Source of the DNA: Prochlorococcus sp. AG-347-L21
GTDB lineage: Bacteria; Cyanobacteriota; Cyanobacteriia; PCC-6307; Cyanobiaceae
Length of the DNA: 64,000 nucleotides
Direction: 5' to 3'
Assembly (NCBI GenBank): GCA_003278875.1
Contig: QCCQ01000002.1
Coordinates: forward strand, 1-64,000
Both the position numbers and the translations under genes were made by a program. Positions 9,343-19,605 of this stretch are shown here, piece by piece; position 1 is the first letter of the stretch, and every line of letters begins with the position of its first letter. Under the pieces are notes generated by a model. It made no database searches and had not been told where the DNA came from. It worked only from the letters and a program-made list of their open reading frames with translations.

Positions 9343-9489
9343 TTATCGGGCTACGAATTGCATAGCAGCAATAGAACCTAAAAAGAATACTGATGGGATA
9401 GCAAGAGCGTGAACTGCTAGCCAACGGACAGTAAATATAGGATAAACGCGGACTTCCGCAGCCTGCATTGGAGCTTGAGAATTAGTCAT
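9343..9489 (-). CDS. psbF: cytochrome b559 beta subunit
   Basis: Reading the minus strand from ATG at 9489 gives a 48-residue Psb[21 protein letters not shown], then a span [20 protein letters not shown] and the end MQFVAR. The His in RWLAVHALA (His27) is the haem ligand, paired with the one in PsbE. Cytochrome b559 is part of the photosystem II core and is needed for assembly and photoprotection. It lies 2 bp downstream of psbE, within the psbEFLJ operon. Confidence 0.97.
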
Positions 9490-9491
9490 TG

Positions 9492-9740
9492 TTATTTTGT
9501 TCTTAAGTCTAGTTGAGATTTAGCTTCAAATCTTTGAGTTACAACAGGAGCTTTTGCTTCAGATGCCTGAAAGTAACTATCAGGACGAGGAGTACCAAAA
9601 GCGTCGTAAGCCAAACCTGTGTATACGAATAAGAAGCCTGCTATAAAGATAGCTGGTAATGTTACTGCATGAATAATCCAGTACCTAATACTGGTGATTA
9701 TTTCAAAGAATGGGCGTTCACCCGTTGAACCTGCGGCCAT
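9492..9740 (-). CDS. psbE: cytochrome b559 alpha subunit
   Basis: PsbE of 82 residues begins [20 protein letters not shown] at ATG 9740; two further in-frame upstream codons (MI) are less likely than this conserved start. The haem-ligand His is in [17 protein letters not shown]. The lumenal C-terminal part ends [14 protein letters not shown]. Together with PsbF it binds the haem of cytochrome b559 in photosystem II. It is the first gene of psbEFLJ, and an inverted repeat lies about 20 bp before its start codon. Upstream, beyond a 137-bp spacer, are the assembly genes ycf48 and rub on the same strand. Confidence 0.97.
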
Positions 9741-9759
9741 AATCACAAATGTTTACCAT

Positions 9760-9782
9760 ATGATCTTACAGTGTAAAATCAT
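9760..9782 (-). promoter_or_regulatory. stem-loop in the psbE leader region
   Basis: On the minus strand ATGATTTTAC-ACT-GTAAGATCAT forms two 10-nt arms with a 3-nt loop. Nine positions are Watson-Crick pairs and the tenth is T opposite G, which would be a G-U wobble in RNA. It ends 19 nt before the psbE ATG. It could be a 5' leader hairpin affecting ribosome access or RNA stability, or a palindromic operator; the sequence alone does not decide. Confidence 0.5.
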
Positions 9783-9877
9783 AAGTTCGCGAAGAATTTA
9801 ACAGCTTGGTTACAGACAGTTGTTAAATTAATCCAAAATTTATATTTTTTTTATTATTTTTTTAAGTTATTACAGAT

Positions 9878-10891
9878 TTAGCCATTCCATTTAAGAATGT
9901 AACCACGCTCGCCAAGTATGAATCCTTTTTGTTTATCTAAAGACTCCTTATCAAGAAAAACTATTTTTATATAGTTAGTAGGCAATGCAGAAGCAAGAGG
10001 ATCTGAATTCCAAGTTTCACCTTGATCTTTACTTACTATTAAAGTGCCATTGCCACCACCAGCCCATATGTCACCATTTGGATCCCATCCCATATCTAAA
10101 TAATTGTAACCATTAAGAATAGGGATAATAGGCTTTGACCAACTTTCTAAATTATTAGAATCTTCATTAAACCTAATTTCAGCACCTCTTGAAAGCATCC
10201 ATAAACTTCCTTCTGGATTGAAACCAATGCTTTGCACTCTCTTACTACTTGCTCTTTGGTGAGCAATCCAAGTATTACTATCACTATCAAGAGTAGAGAA
10301 GAAATTTCCAAGACTGCTTACGCTCACATAATCACCGCTGGATGTTCTTCTTAAATCTCTTATGCCTCCCTGTTCCGAAGGATCTGATACTTTTGCCTCC
10401 CATGTTTCACCGCTATTGGAAGTTTCATAAATAGCTGCTGAGGTTGTTGCCAATTGAGCAACTCCTTCATCAATAGTGGTAACTAAGAAAGGTTGGCCTG
10501 GTAACTTCCCAAGTGAAAGCCTAGTCCAATTTTTACCTTCATCTAGAGTATGCATTACAAGAGAGGGTTGCCCTATTAACCAACCTTCAGAACCCTTAAA
10601 ATCAATATCGAGAAGGCGAAAGTTCTCTTCAGCAGAAATATCTAATGATCTTTTTTCCCATGTTTCACCACCATCAGTAGATTCCATAATCAATCTGTTT
10701 GAGCCTACTAAAAACCCATGATTATCATCTATAAAATCTACATCTAAAGCATTAGCCTGATCTTCAAACTGAATTGTTTTCCAAGGGCTGCTTTCATTCA
10801 TCTTGACACCTGTAGATGAACAACTGCTTAAAACAAAACAGAGAACTACAGATAAAAGGAGATTAGGAATACTGGTAAAAAAATTTTTCAT
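9878..10891 (-). CDS. ycf48: photosystem II assembly/stability factor Ycf48 (HCF136)
   Basis: The 337-residue protein starts with a lipoprotein signal peptide: a hydrophobic segment ending in the lipobox LSSC with Cys24. The mature part has repeated BNR/Asp-box-like motifs ([37 protein letters not shown]) of a seven-bladed beta-propeller, the known Ycf48 fold. Ycf48 acts in the lumen on newly made D1 during early photosystem II assembly. The gene lies between rub and psbEFLJ, an arrangement conserved in cyanobacteria and consistent with a photosystem II assembly unit. It begins 9 bp after the rub stop. Confidence 0.95.
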   Translation of the reverse strand: MKNFFTSIPNLLLSVVLCFVLSSCSSTGVKMNESSPWKTIQFEDQANALDVDFIDDNHGFLVGSNRLIMESTDGGETWEKRSLDISAEENFRLLDIDFKGSEGWLIGQPSLVMHTLDEGKNWTRLSLGKLPGQPFLVTTIDEGVAQLATTSAAIYETSNSGETWEAKVSDPSEQGGIRDLRRTSSGDYVSVSSLGNFFSTLDSDSNTWIAHQRASSKRVQSIGFNPEGSLWMLSRGAEIRFNEDSNNLESWSKPIIPILNGYNYLDMGWDPNGDIWAGGGNGTLIVSKDQGETWNSDPLASALPTNYIKIVFLDKESLDKQKGFILGERGYILKWNG

Positions 10892-10900
10892 TTAATTATA

Positions 10901-11329
10901 TTAATGCAAAGAGTACAAAGAAAGGAACATAGCAGCGGCAAACGCCAAACCTCCAAAAATCAATATATTTTTTTGTCCTGGAGGTAAGCTATTAAATCCA
11001 AATCCATAAACTAAATTTTCTTCAAATCCACTAGGTTTTGCTCTAGATCCAATATCCTTATAAAAATTTTTACCGGCTCGACAAACAGGGCAAGCAAAAG
11101 TATTCCCATCCAACTCTGAAAAAGGAGTATTTTTAGGTATATTTAATTTTTTATTTCCTTCAGACGGATCATAAATATATCCACAACTTCTACATTCGAA
11201 TCTATTTTGTTCTAGATTAGGGATAGGTTGTTCAACATTTACTTCTGAGGAATTTTCCGAAAGTTTTTCTTTCTCAAAGTCTTCAACTATTTTGTTTTCC
11301 TCAGAGGCTGGTTGAATGTTTTCACTCAC
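10901..11329 (-). CDS. rub: membrane-anchored rubredoxin (RubA)
   Basis: The 142-residue protein contains a rubredoxin domain with iron ligands Cys46, Cys49, Cys80 and Cys83 (FECRSCGYIYDP and FACPVCRAGK). It has an acidic, disordered 40-residue N-terminus and a C-terminal membrane span (ILIFGGLAFAAAMFLSLYSL). Cyanobacterial and plastid RubA is a thylakoid protein required for photosystem II (and sometimes photosystem I) assembly, which fits its place just upstream of ycf48 and psbEFLJ. The start is GTG at 11329. It is divergent from ndhC, 76 bp away. Confidence 0.95.
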   Translation of the reverse strand: MSENIQPASEENKIVEDFEKEKLSENSSEVNVEQPIPNLEQNRFECRSCGYIYDPSEGNKKLNIPKNTPFSELDGNTFACPVCRAGKNFYKDIGSRAKPSGFEENLVYGFGFNSLPPGQKNILIFGGLAFAAAMFLSLYSLH

Positions 11330-11340
11330 GGTTTATTATT

Positions 11341-11378
11341 GTTCTTTAAGAACTTTAAAAGATTTTGCTTAATTAAGC
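11341..11378. promoter_or_regulatory. two palindromes in the rub/ndhC divergent spacer
   Basis: The 76-bp spacer between the divergent starts of rub and ndhC holds GTTCTT-T-AAGAAC at 11341-11353 and a perfect 12-bp palindrome GCTTAATTAAGC at 11367-11378. Their position between two promoters suggests operator sites, but in DNA this AT-rich short palindromes also arise by chance. Confidence 0.3.
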
Positions 11379-11405
11379 GACTTTTATTCAAAATTAATTT
11401 TTAAT

Positions 11406-11768
11406 ATGTTTTTATTAACTGGCTATGAATACTTTTTAGGTTTCCTTCTAATTGCCGCGGCTGTTCCAGTATTAGCTCTAGTTACTAATCTCATCGTTGC
11501 TCCAAAAGGAAGAACAGGGGAAAGAAAACTTACCTATGAATCTGGCATGGAGCCTATCGGAGGAGCATGGATTCAATTTAATATTCGTTATTACATGTTT
11601 GCCTTGGTTTTCGTTATATTTGATGTTGAGACAGTATTCCTTTATCCTTGGGCTGTGGCCTTTAATAGATTAGGCTTATTAGCTTTTATTGAGGCTCTAA
11701 TCTTTATTGCAATACTTGTAATTGCCCTGGCATACGCCTGGAGAAAAGGTGCTTTAGAATGGAGTTAA
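11406..11768 (+). CDS. ndhC: NAD(P)H-quinone oxidoreductase (NDH-1) subunit 3
   Basis: The 120-residue NdhC has three membrane spans and the conserved loop [20 protein letters not shown] between spans 1 and 2, followed by [20 protein letters not shown]. It is a membrane subunit of the cyanobacterial NDH-1 complex that takes part in respiration, cyclic electron flow and carbon uptake. It is the first gene of ndhC-ndhK-ndhJ, with ndhK starting 4 bp downstream. ATG at 11406 gives the normal family length. Confidence 0.97.
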   Translation: MFLLTGYEYFLGFLLIAAAVPVLALVTNLIVAPKGRTGERKLTYESGMEPIGGAWIQFNIRYYMFALVFVIFDVETVFLYPWAVAFNRLGLLAFIEALIFIAILVIALAYAWRKGALEWS

Positions 11769-11772
11769 AAAA

Positions 11773-12507
11773 TTGAATCCACAATTATCCCCAAAAGCAA
11801 TAAGAGAAATTCGAGAAGGAACTTGCAACCCTCTTGGTTCACCCCAAGTCACTACAGATTTAAGTGAAAACATTATATTGACAAGCTTAGACGATCTTCA
11901 TAATTGGGCTAGACTAAGCAGTCTATGGCCTCTCTTATACGGAACAGCTTGTTGTTTTATAGAATTTGCTGCCTTAATCGGATCGAGATTTGATTTTGAT
12001 AGATTTGGATTAGTACCTAGAAGCTCGCCAAGGCAAGCAGATTTGCTAATCGTTGCAGGAACAGTAACTATGAAGATGGCTCCAGCCCTAGTGAGACTTT
12101 ATGAACAAATGCCTGAACCAAAATATGTTATCGCGATGGGTGCTTGCACAATCACAGGAGGAATGTTCAGCGCAGATTCTACAACCGCTGTAAGAGGTGT
12201 TGATAAATTGATTCCAGTTGATTTATACCTTCCAGGATGCCCACCAAGACCAGAAGCAATTTTTGATGCCGTAATAAAATTAAGAAAAAAAGTTGGTAAC
12301 GAATCAATCTTAGAGCGCACAAAAACAGAACAAACTCACAGATATATAACTTCTGATCATGAAATGAATCTTGTTTTCTCAGAAAATACAGGTGAATATC
12401 TAAACAAAACTTCAGCTAACGCCATTCCTTCCTCCCAAAAAGAAAAAATAAATGAACTACCTGAGAAGAACGAAAAAGCTGAAATTATTGATACTTTAGA
12501 AAATTAA
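11773..12507 (+). CDS. ndhK: NDH-1 subunit K (iron-sulphur, PSST/NuoB family)
   Basis: The 244-residue NdhK carries the N2 4Fe-4S ligands in [11 protein letters not shown] (Cys60, Cys61), [10 protein letters not shown] (Cys125) and YLPGCPPRP (Cys156). It sits at the junction of the peripheral and membrane arms, next to the quinone site. The start is TTG at 11773; the first 40 residues match the usual cyanobacterial N-terminus. The C-terminal 60 residues are a polar extension beyond the NuoB core. Its stop codon overlaps the first base of the ndhJ ATG, implying translational coupling. Confidence 0.96.
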   Translation: MNPQLSPKAIREIREGTCNPLGSPQVTTDLSENIILTSLDDLHNWARLSSLWPLLYGTACCFIEFAALIGSRFDFDRFGLVPRSSPRQADLLIVAGTVTMKMAPALVRLYEQMPEPKYVIAMGACTITGGMFSADSTTAVRGVDKLIPVDLYLPGCPPRPEAIFDAVIKLRKKVGNESILERTKTEQTHRYITSDHEMNLVFSENTGEYLNKTSANAIPSSQKEKINELPEKNEKAEIIDTLEN

Positions 12508-13037
12508 TGGAAAAAGACGATTTAGCAAAATCTTCAGATACTTCAATACAAAAAGAAGGCTTTATAAGTAAATCTTTGTCTAAAAATGGGATTCCAAATC
12601 AATCTTTACCTGATGATCACATAGGAATTGAAAACATTTCTGTGGAACCTAACAAATTATATGAAGCAGTATCAGTTTTGAGAAATTACGGTTTCAACTA
12701 TCTTCAATGTCAAGGAGGATATGATGAGGGACCAGGCAAAAATCTTGTTAGTTTCTACCATTTTATAACTGTTGATGATTTCCAAAAAATCGAAAAAATT
12801 AAAGAAGTCAGATTAAAAGTTTTCTTAAAAAGAGATTCTGATTTATCAATCCCTAGTTTGTATAAAATTTTTAAAGGAAGTGATTGGCAAGAAAGAGAAA
12901 CTTTTGATATGTATGGGATAAATTTTACTGATCATCCCAATCCTAAAAGACTTTTAATGCCTGAAGATTGGAGAGGATGGCCATTACGAAAAGATTATAT
13001 TCAGCCAGATTTTTATGAACTTCAAGATGCTTATTAG
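12507..13037 (+). CDS. ndhJ: NDH-1 subunit J (NuoC/30-kDa family)
   Basis: The 176-residue protein contains the NuoC signature [20 protein letters not shown] and the end [29 protein letters not shown]. NdhJ belongs to the peripheral arm of NDH-1. The first 35 residues are polar and weakly conserved. The gene overlaps ndhK by one base. At the 3' end it overlaps the convergent yvcK-like gene by 4 bp, leaving no room for a separate terminator. Confidence 0.95.
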   Translation: MEKDDLAKSSDTSIQKEGFISKSLSKNGIPNQSLPDDHIGIENISVEPNKLYEAVSVLRNYGFNYLQCQGGYDEGPGKNLVSFYHFITVDDFQKIEKIKEVRLKVFLKRDSDLSIPSLYKIFKGSDWQERETFDMYGINFTDHPNPKRLLMPEDWRGWPLRKDYIQPDFYELQDAY

Positions 13038-14419
13038 TTTAATTTTTTTAATTTGCGATAAATAAACATAACTGCTCTAGCTAGTCTCCTTGGATCATGC
13101 CTAAGGGTTGGAGTTATTCTTTTTGAATATAATGGTGCTTGCAAAACATAATAACCCTCCGATAATAATTTTTCTTTATTACATTGAACAGGCTCTGCCC
13201 CTCTACTTTCGTAATAGTCTACTAATGGAGACTTTTCAAATTGAATCTGAGATAAAATTGAGTTAAAAATTCGAGCATTAACTCCAAAATTTGATAATTG
13301 TTTTTCTATTGCTTTGATATGTTGATAGACATCAAGTCCATCTGTTTCTCCAGGCTGAGTCATCAAATTACTTATATAAATTTTAGGAGCATTACTTTGC
13401 AATAAGGCATCCACGATCTCTGGTACTAAAAGATTGGGCAATAAAGAGGTGTATAGACTACCTGGACCAAGAACAATTAAATCAGCTTCTTTTATAGATT
13501 CAAGAGCACTCGGAAGAGCTGAAGGATTTTCTGGCAGGTAACCAATCCTCGAAATTAATTTTTTAGATTTACTGATCTTGCTTTCACCAAAAATTTTTTC
13601 ACCATCTTCTAATTCCGCCCACAACATAACATCAATATTTGTTGCAGGTAAAACTTGACCTTGTACCGCCAAAACCTTACTAGAGGCTTGAACTGCTTTT
13701 TCTAAACTACCCGTAATTGTTGTTAAAGCTGACAAGAATAGATTTCCAAAACTATGACCTTCCAGACCACTTCCCCCTGAAAATCTGTACTGAAATAATC
13801 TAGTTAAAGTAGGTTCCTCGTTTGATAAAGCTGCCAAACAATTCCTAATATCTCCTGGAGGTTGCACACCTAATTGTTTTCTGAGAATTCCGCTACTTCC
13901 ACCATCGTCGGATACAGTCACGATTGCTGTAATATTACTACTGTAATTTTTTAAGCCCTTCAGTAAAGTAGATAAACCTGTGCCTCCGCCAATTGCGACA
14001 ATATTTGGACCTCTATTTAATTTACTTTTAACTCTTAATGCATCAACTAAAAATGTATTTTTTTCTGGAACAAGAGCTTTTTGAATTGAATTAATACTTC
14101 TATTTTGACCAATCCCGATTAATAGTAATCCAATAACAACTATCAATGGTCCCATTAATGAAACAGGCAAAATTTGTGTTAAACCTGTTATTACCCCAAA
14201 GAAGATTTCTATAAGCCAATAGAGCGGTTTTAAATTTGTCCAAATTACCAAGCCTAACAATGTAGTTAAAAATCCTATCGCAGATGTAAGCATCCATCTT
14301 TTTATTACCAATCCAGGCAAAAGCCAACTCAAAATCCTTAAGATTTTGTTTAACAATAAAAAATTAGTCTTTTTAAAGTTTTTATAGTACTTTCTTACTC
14401 TTTTTTTACGCTTATTCAT
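13034..14419 (-). CDS. yvcK: YvcK/CofD-family protein with N-terminal membrane segments
   Basis: The 461-residue protein begins with a basic segment and two hydrophobic stretches (about residues 35-65 and 68-105), then a YvcK domain: [17 protein letters not shown] (about 135-151), [42 protein letters not shown] and [16 protein letters not shown]. In Bacillus YvcK binds UDP-GlcNAc and affects carbon metabolism and cell-wall synthesis; an enzymatic role is not established. The membrane-anchored form is common in cyanobacteria. It converges on ndhJ with a 4-bp overlap. Confidence 0.87.
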   Translation of the reverse strand: MNKRKKRVRKYYKNFKKTNFLLLNKILRILSWLLPGLVIKRWMLTSAIGFLTTLLGLVIWTNLKPLYWLIEIFFGVITGLTQILPVSLMGPLIVVIGLLLIGIGQNRSINSIQKALVPEKNTFLVDALRVKSKLNRGPNIVAIGGGTGLSTLLKGLKNYSSNITAIVTVSDDGGSSGILRKQLGVQPPGDIRNCLAALSNEEPTLTRLFQYRFSGGSGLEGHSFGNLFLSALTTITGSLEKAVQASSKVLAVQGQVLPATNIDVMLWAELEDGEKIFGESKISKSKKLISRIGYLPENPSALPSALESIKEADLIVLGPGSLYTSLLPNLLVPEIVDALLQSNAPKIYISNLMTQPGETDGLDVYQHIKAIEKQLSNFGVNARIFNSILSQIQFEKSPLVDYYESRGAEPVQCNKEKLLSEGYYVLQAPLYSKRITPTLRHDPRRLARAVMFIYRKLKKLN

Positions 14420-14550
14420 TAAAAAACCTCTTAAATTATTTTTCTCAAATTTAAAGACTATATAAAATCATTATAAATCAAATTCATACATCCTTTTTTT
14501 ATTTCTAAAAATAGGCAAAATGAATTATATAGATGCTTTTTATATAAGTT

Positions 14551-15336
14551 TTGAAAAATTCAAAGCATGCAGTTGAAACAAAAAACCTCTCAATAAGCTG
14601 GGGGGAAGTTAATGTGCTTAATCAAATAAATTTTGAACTTAATGATGGAGAGAAATTAGCTATTGTTGGCCCCTCAGGTTCTGGTAAATCAACCATATTA
14701 AAAATATTAGCAGGACTAATTTTACCTACCAAAGGAGAATTAAGAATATTTGGTGAGAAGCAAACATATTTGAGGTTAGATCAAAATAATCCTCCTGATG
14801 TAAGACTAGTTTTTCAGAACCCGGCTTTATTAGGATCTCTAACCATTGAAGAAAATGTAGGTTTTCTCCTCAAGAGAAATAAAAACCTATCAAAAAAGTC
14901 AATTCATGAAATAGTACGCGAATGCTTAGCAGAAGTAGGATTATTTAATGTTGAGAATAAACTTCCAAATGAATTAAGTGGAGGCATGCAAAAAAGAGTA
15001 AGTTTTGCGAGAGCATTAATTACTGATCAAACTCTTAATGCAAAATCTAAACCTTTATTACTTTTTGATGAACCAACTGCAGGTCTTGATCCCATTGCCT
15101 CGTCAAGAATTGAAGATTTAATTAATAAGACAAATCATAAAGCTAGCGGATCATCTATTGTAGTTAGCCACGTTCTTAGTACTATAGAAAGAACTTCAGA
15201 TAAAGTTTTAATGCTTTATGGAGGTAAATTCAGATGGGCAGGCTCTATTGATGAATTTAAAAAGAGTAAAGACCCCTATGTATTTCAATTTAGGAATGGA
15301 AAGCTTGATGGTCCAATGCAACCCAAAGAAATTTAG
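14551..15336 (+). CDS. MlaF/TGD3-type ABC transporter ATP-binding protein
   Basis: The 261-residue ATPase has Walker A GPSGSGKST (about 39-47), the Q-loop LVFQNPALLGSL, the ABC signature ELSGGMQKRVSFARAL, Walker B KPLLLFDEPTAGLDP and the switch His in VVSHVL. The sequence is of the MlaF/TGD3 kind, which drives lipid transport between membranes. That is supported by the MCE-domain gene 5 bp downstream; no YrbE/MlaE permease gene is adjacent. The start is TTG at 14551, giving the expected N-terminus. The substrate, probably a glycerolipid, is inferred from the family. Confidence 0.88.
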   Translation: MKNSKHAVETKNLSISWGEVNVLNQINFELNDGEKLAIVGPSGSGKSTILKILAGLILPTKGELRIFGEKQTYLRLDQNNPPDVRLVFQNPALLGSLTIEENVGFLLKRNKNLSKKSIHEIVRECLAEVGLFNVENKLPNELSGGMQKRVSFARALITDQTLNAKSKPLLLFDEPTAGLDPIASSRIEDLINKTNHKASGSSIVVSHVLSTIERTSDKVLMLYGGKFRWAGSIDEFKKSKDPYVFQFRNGKLDGPMQPKEI

Positions 15337-15341
15337 AAATT

Positions 15342-16187
15342 ATGCGTAGAAGCTTACGAGATTCAATAGTTGGCTTTTCCTTATTAGGAGGAATTTTTAT
15401 ATTCACATTTTTTTCTTTTTGGCTAAGAGGAGTTAGATTATCTTCAAAAAATTGGCATCTCTTTGCTGAATTCAATAACGCAAGCGGTTTATCAAAAAAA
15501 TCTCCAGTTACTTATAGAGGAATCTTAGTTGGATCTATAGAAGATATCTTGTTCACGAATGAATCAATTAAAGCAAAGATAGTTTTAAATAATCCTGAAA
15601 TTATTCTTCCAAGGCCAGCTTTTGCAAGGGTAGTTACAAATTCTTTCCTTGGAGGAGATGTACAAGTTGCTTTAGAAACTAGTGACAAGACAATTCCAAA
15701 AAACATTGCAAAACCTACATCAGAAAAATGCGACGCAAAATTAATTATTTGTCAGGGAGATACTATCACAGGTAAACAACTATCAAGTCTCTCAAATATA
15801 ACTAATACAATAAGTCAACTATTAAAAGAAACCAATCAAGAAAACTTAATTGAAAACATTGTTACCTCAATTGACCAATTTGATAGAACACAAGTAAATC
15901 TCGATGAATTAATTTATTTATCGAAACAAGAACTAGAAAGAGTTGAACCTCTAATAAAAGAAATTACAATTGCTGCTAAACATTTAAATAACATTTTGTC
16001 TACTATTGATGACAAAGAAACCCTTAATGACATTAAATTAACAATTAACGCTGCTAGATCTATTTCAACCAAAATAAATGATATGAGCGATGATTTTGAA
16101 AAATTAACACAAGATAAAGAATTAACAAAATCTATAAGAGATTTAACGATTGGGCTTTCAAAATTCCTTAATGAAATTTATCCATAA
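15342..16187 (+). CDS. MCE/MlaD-domain lipid-binding protein (TGD2-like)
   Basis: The 281-residue protein has a short basic N-terminus, one membrane anchor (IVGFSLLGGIFIFTFFSFWL) and an MCE domain: LFAEFNNASGLSKKSPVTYRG through VTNSFLGGDVQVALE (about residues 40-120). The rest is helical and rich in Ile, Asn and Thr, resembling the long helical tails of TGD2-like proteins. MCE proteins form rings that carry lipids across the periplasm. It begins 5 bp after the ATPase gene, so the pair is probably one operon. The convergent chlD gene ends 7 bp beyond its stop. Confidence 0.88.
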   Translation: MRRSLRDSIVGFSLLGGIFIFTFFSFWLRGVRLSSKNWHLFAEFNNASGLSKKSPVTYRGILVGSIEDILFTNESIKAKIVLNNPEIILPRPAFARVVTNSFLGGDVQVALETSDKTIPKNIAKPTSEKCDAKLIICQGDTITGKQLSSLSNITNTISQLLKETNQENLIENIVTSIDQFDRTQVNLDELIYLSKQELERVEPLIKEITIAAKHLNNILSTIDDKETLNDIKLTINAARSISTKINDMSDDFEKLTQDKELTKSIRDLTIGLSKFLNEIYP

Positions 16188-16194
16188 GAAATAT

Positions 16195-18378
16195 TTAGAA
16201 TTCATTTATGGCATTTAAAGCCATAGCTGCAATTGCTTTATCTGTAGCTTTTGGCAATTGGACGTATTTCCCTTGAGCAGCCTCTGCTAATTCTTTACCA
16301 AATCCACTTGCTATAAATTTTCTTTCTGTATCAATAACTAAGAGTTTTATCCCGAGCATGGGATATTTTGCAGCTATATCTAGAACCTCCTGTTTTAAAT
16401 TGACATTTTCATTTTCATTATCTTTTCCCTCAACCTCATTTTGTCCTAGAGATAATCCTAATGGTACATTTCCTCGGCCGTCAGTGATCCCCACAACAAT
16501 AACTTGACCTATATCTCCAGTAGAAAGAGCATTTTTTGCTACTTTCGCTGATTGTGTTAATCCATGTGCCAAAGGGGAACCTCCACCACAAGGCATTGTT
16601 TCCAACCTTCTTTTTGCGGCAGTTATTGATCTTGTTGGAGGCAAAAGAACTTCTGCCTGATTACCTCTAAAGGGAATTAGGGCAACTTCATCTCTATTCT
16701 CATATGCCTCGGTCAAAAGTCTGATAACTGCACCTTTAGCACTTTGCATTCTATTAAGAGCCATTGACCCACTAGCATCAACAAGAAAAATGACTAAAGC
16801 ACCCGCCTTTTTTTGGAGAAGCTTTGCCCTAAAATCATTCTCTTCGATAACTATTGATTTATTAGGATTCCTTAATCTTCGTGATTTTTGATAAGGAGCT
16901 GCAGCTCGCAAAGTCGCATCTACCGCAATTCTTTTTACTTTGCCTCTTGGAATTATAGGTTTCACATACCTTCCTCTACTATCACTGAATATTACTGATC
17001 TACTTCCACTATTCCCTGCTTTAGCTTTAGCTGATGAAAAAAGTAATAAATCAGGATCAACCATACATGCCTCAGGATCTAAAATGAATTCTTCAGGTAT
17101 TTCGGGAGTAGATTCTTCTTCTCCATCAGAATTATCTTCTTCTTGCTCTTGGTCTTGCTCATCATTGTTTTCATTAGCCTCAGGTTCAGACTCCTCATTG
17201 TTTGATTGAGGTGGAGGTGGGGGACTCTGATCCTCTGGAGGAGGGGGTTGAATATCATCATCTTCTGGAGGAATTTGCATTGCTCGTGGGAGAATAACTA
17301 ACCTAACTGCGACTTTTAGGTCTTCAGAATTTACATTCTCATCGCCTCGAAGAGCTGCATTAGCCTTTGCTACTTTTACTGCAAATAATTCTGACCTATG
17401 ACCTTCTACTCCTCCTCTAAGAGCTTCATTAACTAAATAGGTTATTTGCTCTTTTTTTATCTTGACATCCTTTAACCATTGCCTTGCCAAAATTAATTGA
17501 GTGGATAAATTATCAGATTCTTCAGACCATTTTTCTGAAAATTTAATATTATTTTCTGCATGCGATAAAACAGATTTTGTAATCTCAACCCTTTGAGCAT
17601 TATCAATAGATTGATCTGCGGAAAGCACGATGGCAAAACGATCTAATACATGATCTCTTAGAGAACCTTCTTCAGGATTATAAGTTGCTATTAAAAGAGA
17701 CTTACAAGGATGAGAAAGGCTTAAACCATCTCTTTCAATATTATTTTTCTCTCTTCCTGTGGCTTCAAGAATTAAATTTACAATGCCATCATCCAGTAAA
17801 TTTATATCGTCTACGTAAAGAACACCTCTATGAGCCTCTGCTAAAATTCCAGGTTGAAAAACTTGTTCCCCCGTACTTAAAGATGCAGCGACGTCAATTG
17901 ATCCAACAAGTCTGTCTTCAGTTATGCCAATGGGAACTTGAATAAATGGAGCCTCTCTTACCTTTTTCGGAATTTCTTCAATTTGATTAAAATAATCACA
18001 TCCAATTAACTCCTCCAACAATTTGTTAGTACTAATATCCCATTCCTCTGGCTTATCTGGATCTAGGTTCCTGCCAATTGGTCTTAATGAAGTTCCACTA
18101 TTTTTCTCAGTTAGCTTTTCCAGTATTAATTCATTATCTAATACCTCAATAGGAGGAAGTAAAGTATGCAAACCCCTTGCTAATACTGACTTACCGGTGC
18201 CTCTTCCGCCAGCAATAATCACTCCCCCTAAACTGGGATCAACTGCTGCCAAAAGTAAAGATAATTTCAAAAAGCTATGACCTGTAATTGCGGCCAAAGG
18301 GAAAGCTCTAAAAGAATCCTTTGACTTCATTAAATCTTTTATTTCTCCTTTTTCTTTTAACTCGGGGTTCAAAATCAC
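16195..18378 (-). CDS. chlD: magnesium-chelatase subunit ChlD
   Basis: The 727-residue ChlD has an N-terminal AAA+ module with a well-kept Walker A ([13 protein letters not shown], about 57-69) and [14 protein letters not shown], a Pro-rich then acidic linker (about 375-425, [14 protein letters not shown] followed by runs of Glu, Asp and Gln), and a C-terminal von Willebrand A domain with the MIDAS motif DASGSM and [13 protein letters not shown]. With ChlI and ChlH it inserts Mg2+ into protoporphyrin IX, the first committed step to chlorophyll. The start is GTG at 18378. It is divergent from folK with about 36 bp between starts. Confidence 0.96.
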   Translation of the reverse strand: MILNPELKEKGEIKDLMKSKDSFRAFPLAAITGHSFLKLSLLLAAVDPSLGGVIIAGGRGTGKSVLARGLHTLLPPIEVLDNELILEKLTEKNSGTSLRPIGRNLDPDKPEEWDISTNKLLEELIGCDYFNQIEEIPKKVREAPFIQVPIGITEDRLVGSIDVAASLSTGEQVFQPGILAEAHRGVLYVDDINLLDDGIVNLILEATGREKNNIERDGLSLSHPCKSLLIATYNPEEGSLRDHVLDRFAIVLSADQSIDNAQRVEITKSVLSHAENNIKFSEKWSEESDNLSTQLILARQWLKDVKIKKEQITYLVNEALRGGVEGHRSELFAVKVAKANAALRGDENVNSEDLKVAVRLVILPRAMQIPPEDDDIQPPPPEDQSPPPPPQSNNEESEPEANENNDEQDQEQEEDNSDGEEESTPEIPEEFILDPEACMVDPDLLLFSSAKAKAGNSGSRSVIFSDSRGRYVKPIIPRGKVKRIAVDATLRAAAPYQKSRRLRNPNKSIVIEENDFRAKLLQKKAGALVIFLVDASGSMALNRMQSAKGAVIRLLTEAYENRDEVALIPFRGNQAEVLLPPTRSITAAKRRLETMPCGGGSPLAHGLTQSAKVAKNALSTGDIGQVIVVGITDGRGNVPLGLSLGQNEVEGKDNENENVNLKQEVLDIAAKYPMLGIKLLVIDTERKFIASGFGKELAEAAQGKYVQLPKATDKAIAAMALNAINEF

Positions 18379-18414
18379 TTTAAAAATGCCTGATATAGAA
18401 TTTATCCAATAACT

Positions 18415-18990
18415 TTGTTTTTTGTAGTGGAATTATCAAATCTTAATATCAAAAATGGACTATGTATATCCCTCGGAGCAAATATTGATAGTAAATTCGG
18501 AAGCCCTCTTGAGTCACTATTAATTTGCAAACCAAAAATAGAGGAAATAATAAATGAGTGGGGGGATAGTTCTAACAAAAAAAATGAAGAGAAAAGCAAA
18601 TTTCATGCAAACTTTTTTTGGTCTTCAATTTATGAGACTTTACCCCATGGTGTTGATAATGAGCAGCCAAATTATTTAAATACTCTATTACTTATAAAAA
18701 GTAACTCTTTTCCACAACCATCAAATAAAAAAGCTAAATTGCTCCTAAAAGAGTTAAAAAAGTTAGAGAGATTTTTCGGACGAGAAGAGACGCCAAAGGG
18801 TAAAAAATGGCTATCAAGATGTCTCGATTTAGATATTCTTTGGTGGGAAGATTTTCATACGGTTGACGAGGAATTAACATTACCTCACCCTAGATTCATG
18901 AATAGGAATTTTGTTATTACACCACTATCTGAAATCTTAAGTAGAGGCCAAAAAATCACAAAGTTTGATGCCCCAAAATGGTCAATATAA
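18415..18990 (+). CDS. folK: HPPK, 2-amino-4-hydroxy-6-hydroxymethyldihydropteridine pyrophosphokinase
   Basis: The product contains the HPPK core: [67 protein letters not shown] and [21 protein letters not shown]. It transfers pyrophosphate from ATP to the pterin precursor in folate synthesis. It is somewhat longer than the minimal family length through an insert near residues 45-60. The start is uncertain: TTG at 18415 gives 191 residues, and a GTG at 18427 would remove four. It runs toward the NUDIX gene, 51 bp away. Confidence 0.9.
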   Translation: MFFVVELSNLNIKNGLCISLGANIDSKFGSPLESLLICKPKIEEIINEWGDSSNKKNEEKSKFHANFFWSSIYETLPHGVDNEQPNYLNTLLLIKSNSFPQPSNKKAKLLLKELKKLERFFGREETPKGKKWLSRCLDLDILWWEDFHTVDEELTLPHPRFMNRNFVITPLSEILSRGQKITKFDAPKWSI

Positions 18991-19041
18991 ATCATTTACA
19001 AAACCAAAAAATAACTGTTAGGCTATTTTTATTTAAAAATT

Positions 19042-19605
19042 ATGGGAAATAAAAATCTTATAAGAAAATCCATTTTTAAAGAAAAAATATCTGAGTTAAA
19101 GTCAAAAAAATTTAGTTTCGAAATAAATAGAATTGAGCTTCCTAATGGACATGAAGGTGAATATGGATACATTAAGCATCCTGGGGCAGCATTAGCCGTA
19201 CCTATTACAAAAGACAATAAAGTTATCATTCTTCGGCAATATAGATTTGCTGTTTCAAGGTATTTATTAGAATTTCCAGCAGGTACATTAGAAATAGATG
19301 AAACACCTATTAATTCAATTCAAAGAGAAATACAAGAAGAGACTGGATTCAGTGCAAACAAATGGGATGAAATAGGAACACTTGTCCCTGCTCCTGGTTA
19401 TGCAGATGAAGAAATTTATTTATTTTTAGCTCGTGATTTAAATAAACTCAATTCCGAGGTTAAAGGAGATTTAGATGAAGATATAGAAGTATTAATTTTA
19501 GATCCAGACGAACTAGATAAGCTTATTTCTTGTGGGGATGAAATACTTGACGCAAAAACCGTGACGGCTTGGTTTAGAGCTAAACAATTTTTAGATATAT
19601 TATGA
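19042..19605 (+). CDS. NUDIX hydrolase, ADP-ribose pyrophosphatase-like
   Basis: The 187-residue protein has a complete NUDIX box, G-TLEID-E-TPINSIQ-REIQEETGF (about residues 93-115), preceded by VIILRQYRFAVSRYLLEFPAG as in ADP-ribose pyrophosphatases. These hydrolyse ADP-ribose or related nucleoside diphosphate sugars, using Mg2+ bound by the Glu residues of the box. Its last 4 bp overlap the start of the photolyase gene, implying a two-gene operon. The exact substrate cannot be assigned from sequence. Confidence 0.9.
   Translation: MGNKNLIRKSIFKEKISELKSKKFSFEINRIELPNGHEGEYGYIKHPGAALAVPITKDNKVIILRQYRFAVSRYLLEFPAGTLEIDETPINSIQREIQEETGFSANKWDEIGTLVPAPGYADEEIYLFLARDLNKLNSEVKGDLDEDIEVLILDPDELDKLISCGDEILDAKTVTAWFRAKQFLDIL

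Noticed and set aside
9332..9424. N-terminal extension of psbL to 70 codons
   Set aside because: The extension overlaps psbF and lacks similarity to PsbL, whose normal 39-residue form starts at 9331.
10476..10721. 81-codon plus-strand ORF inside ycf48
   Set aside because: Antisense shadow of the Ycf48 coding sequence with no recognisable protein pattern.
16940..17209. Ser-rich 89-codon ORF opposite the chlD linker
   Set aside because: It arises from the low-complexity acidic/proline linker of ChlD read on the other strand.
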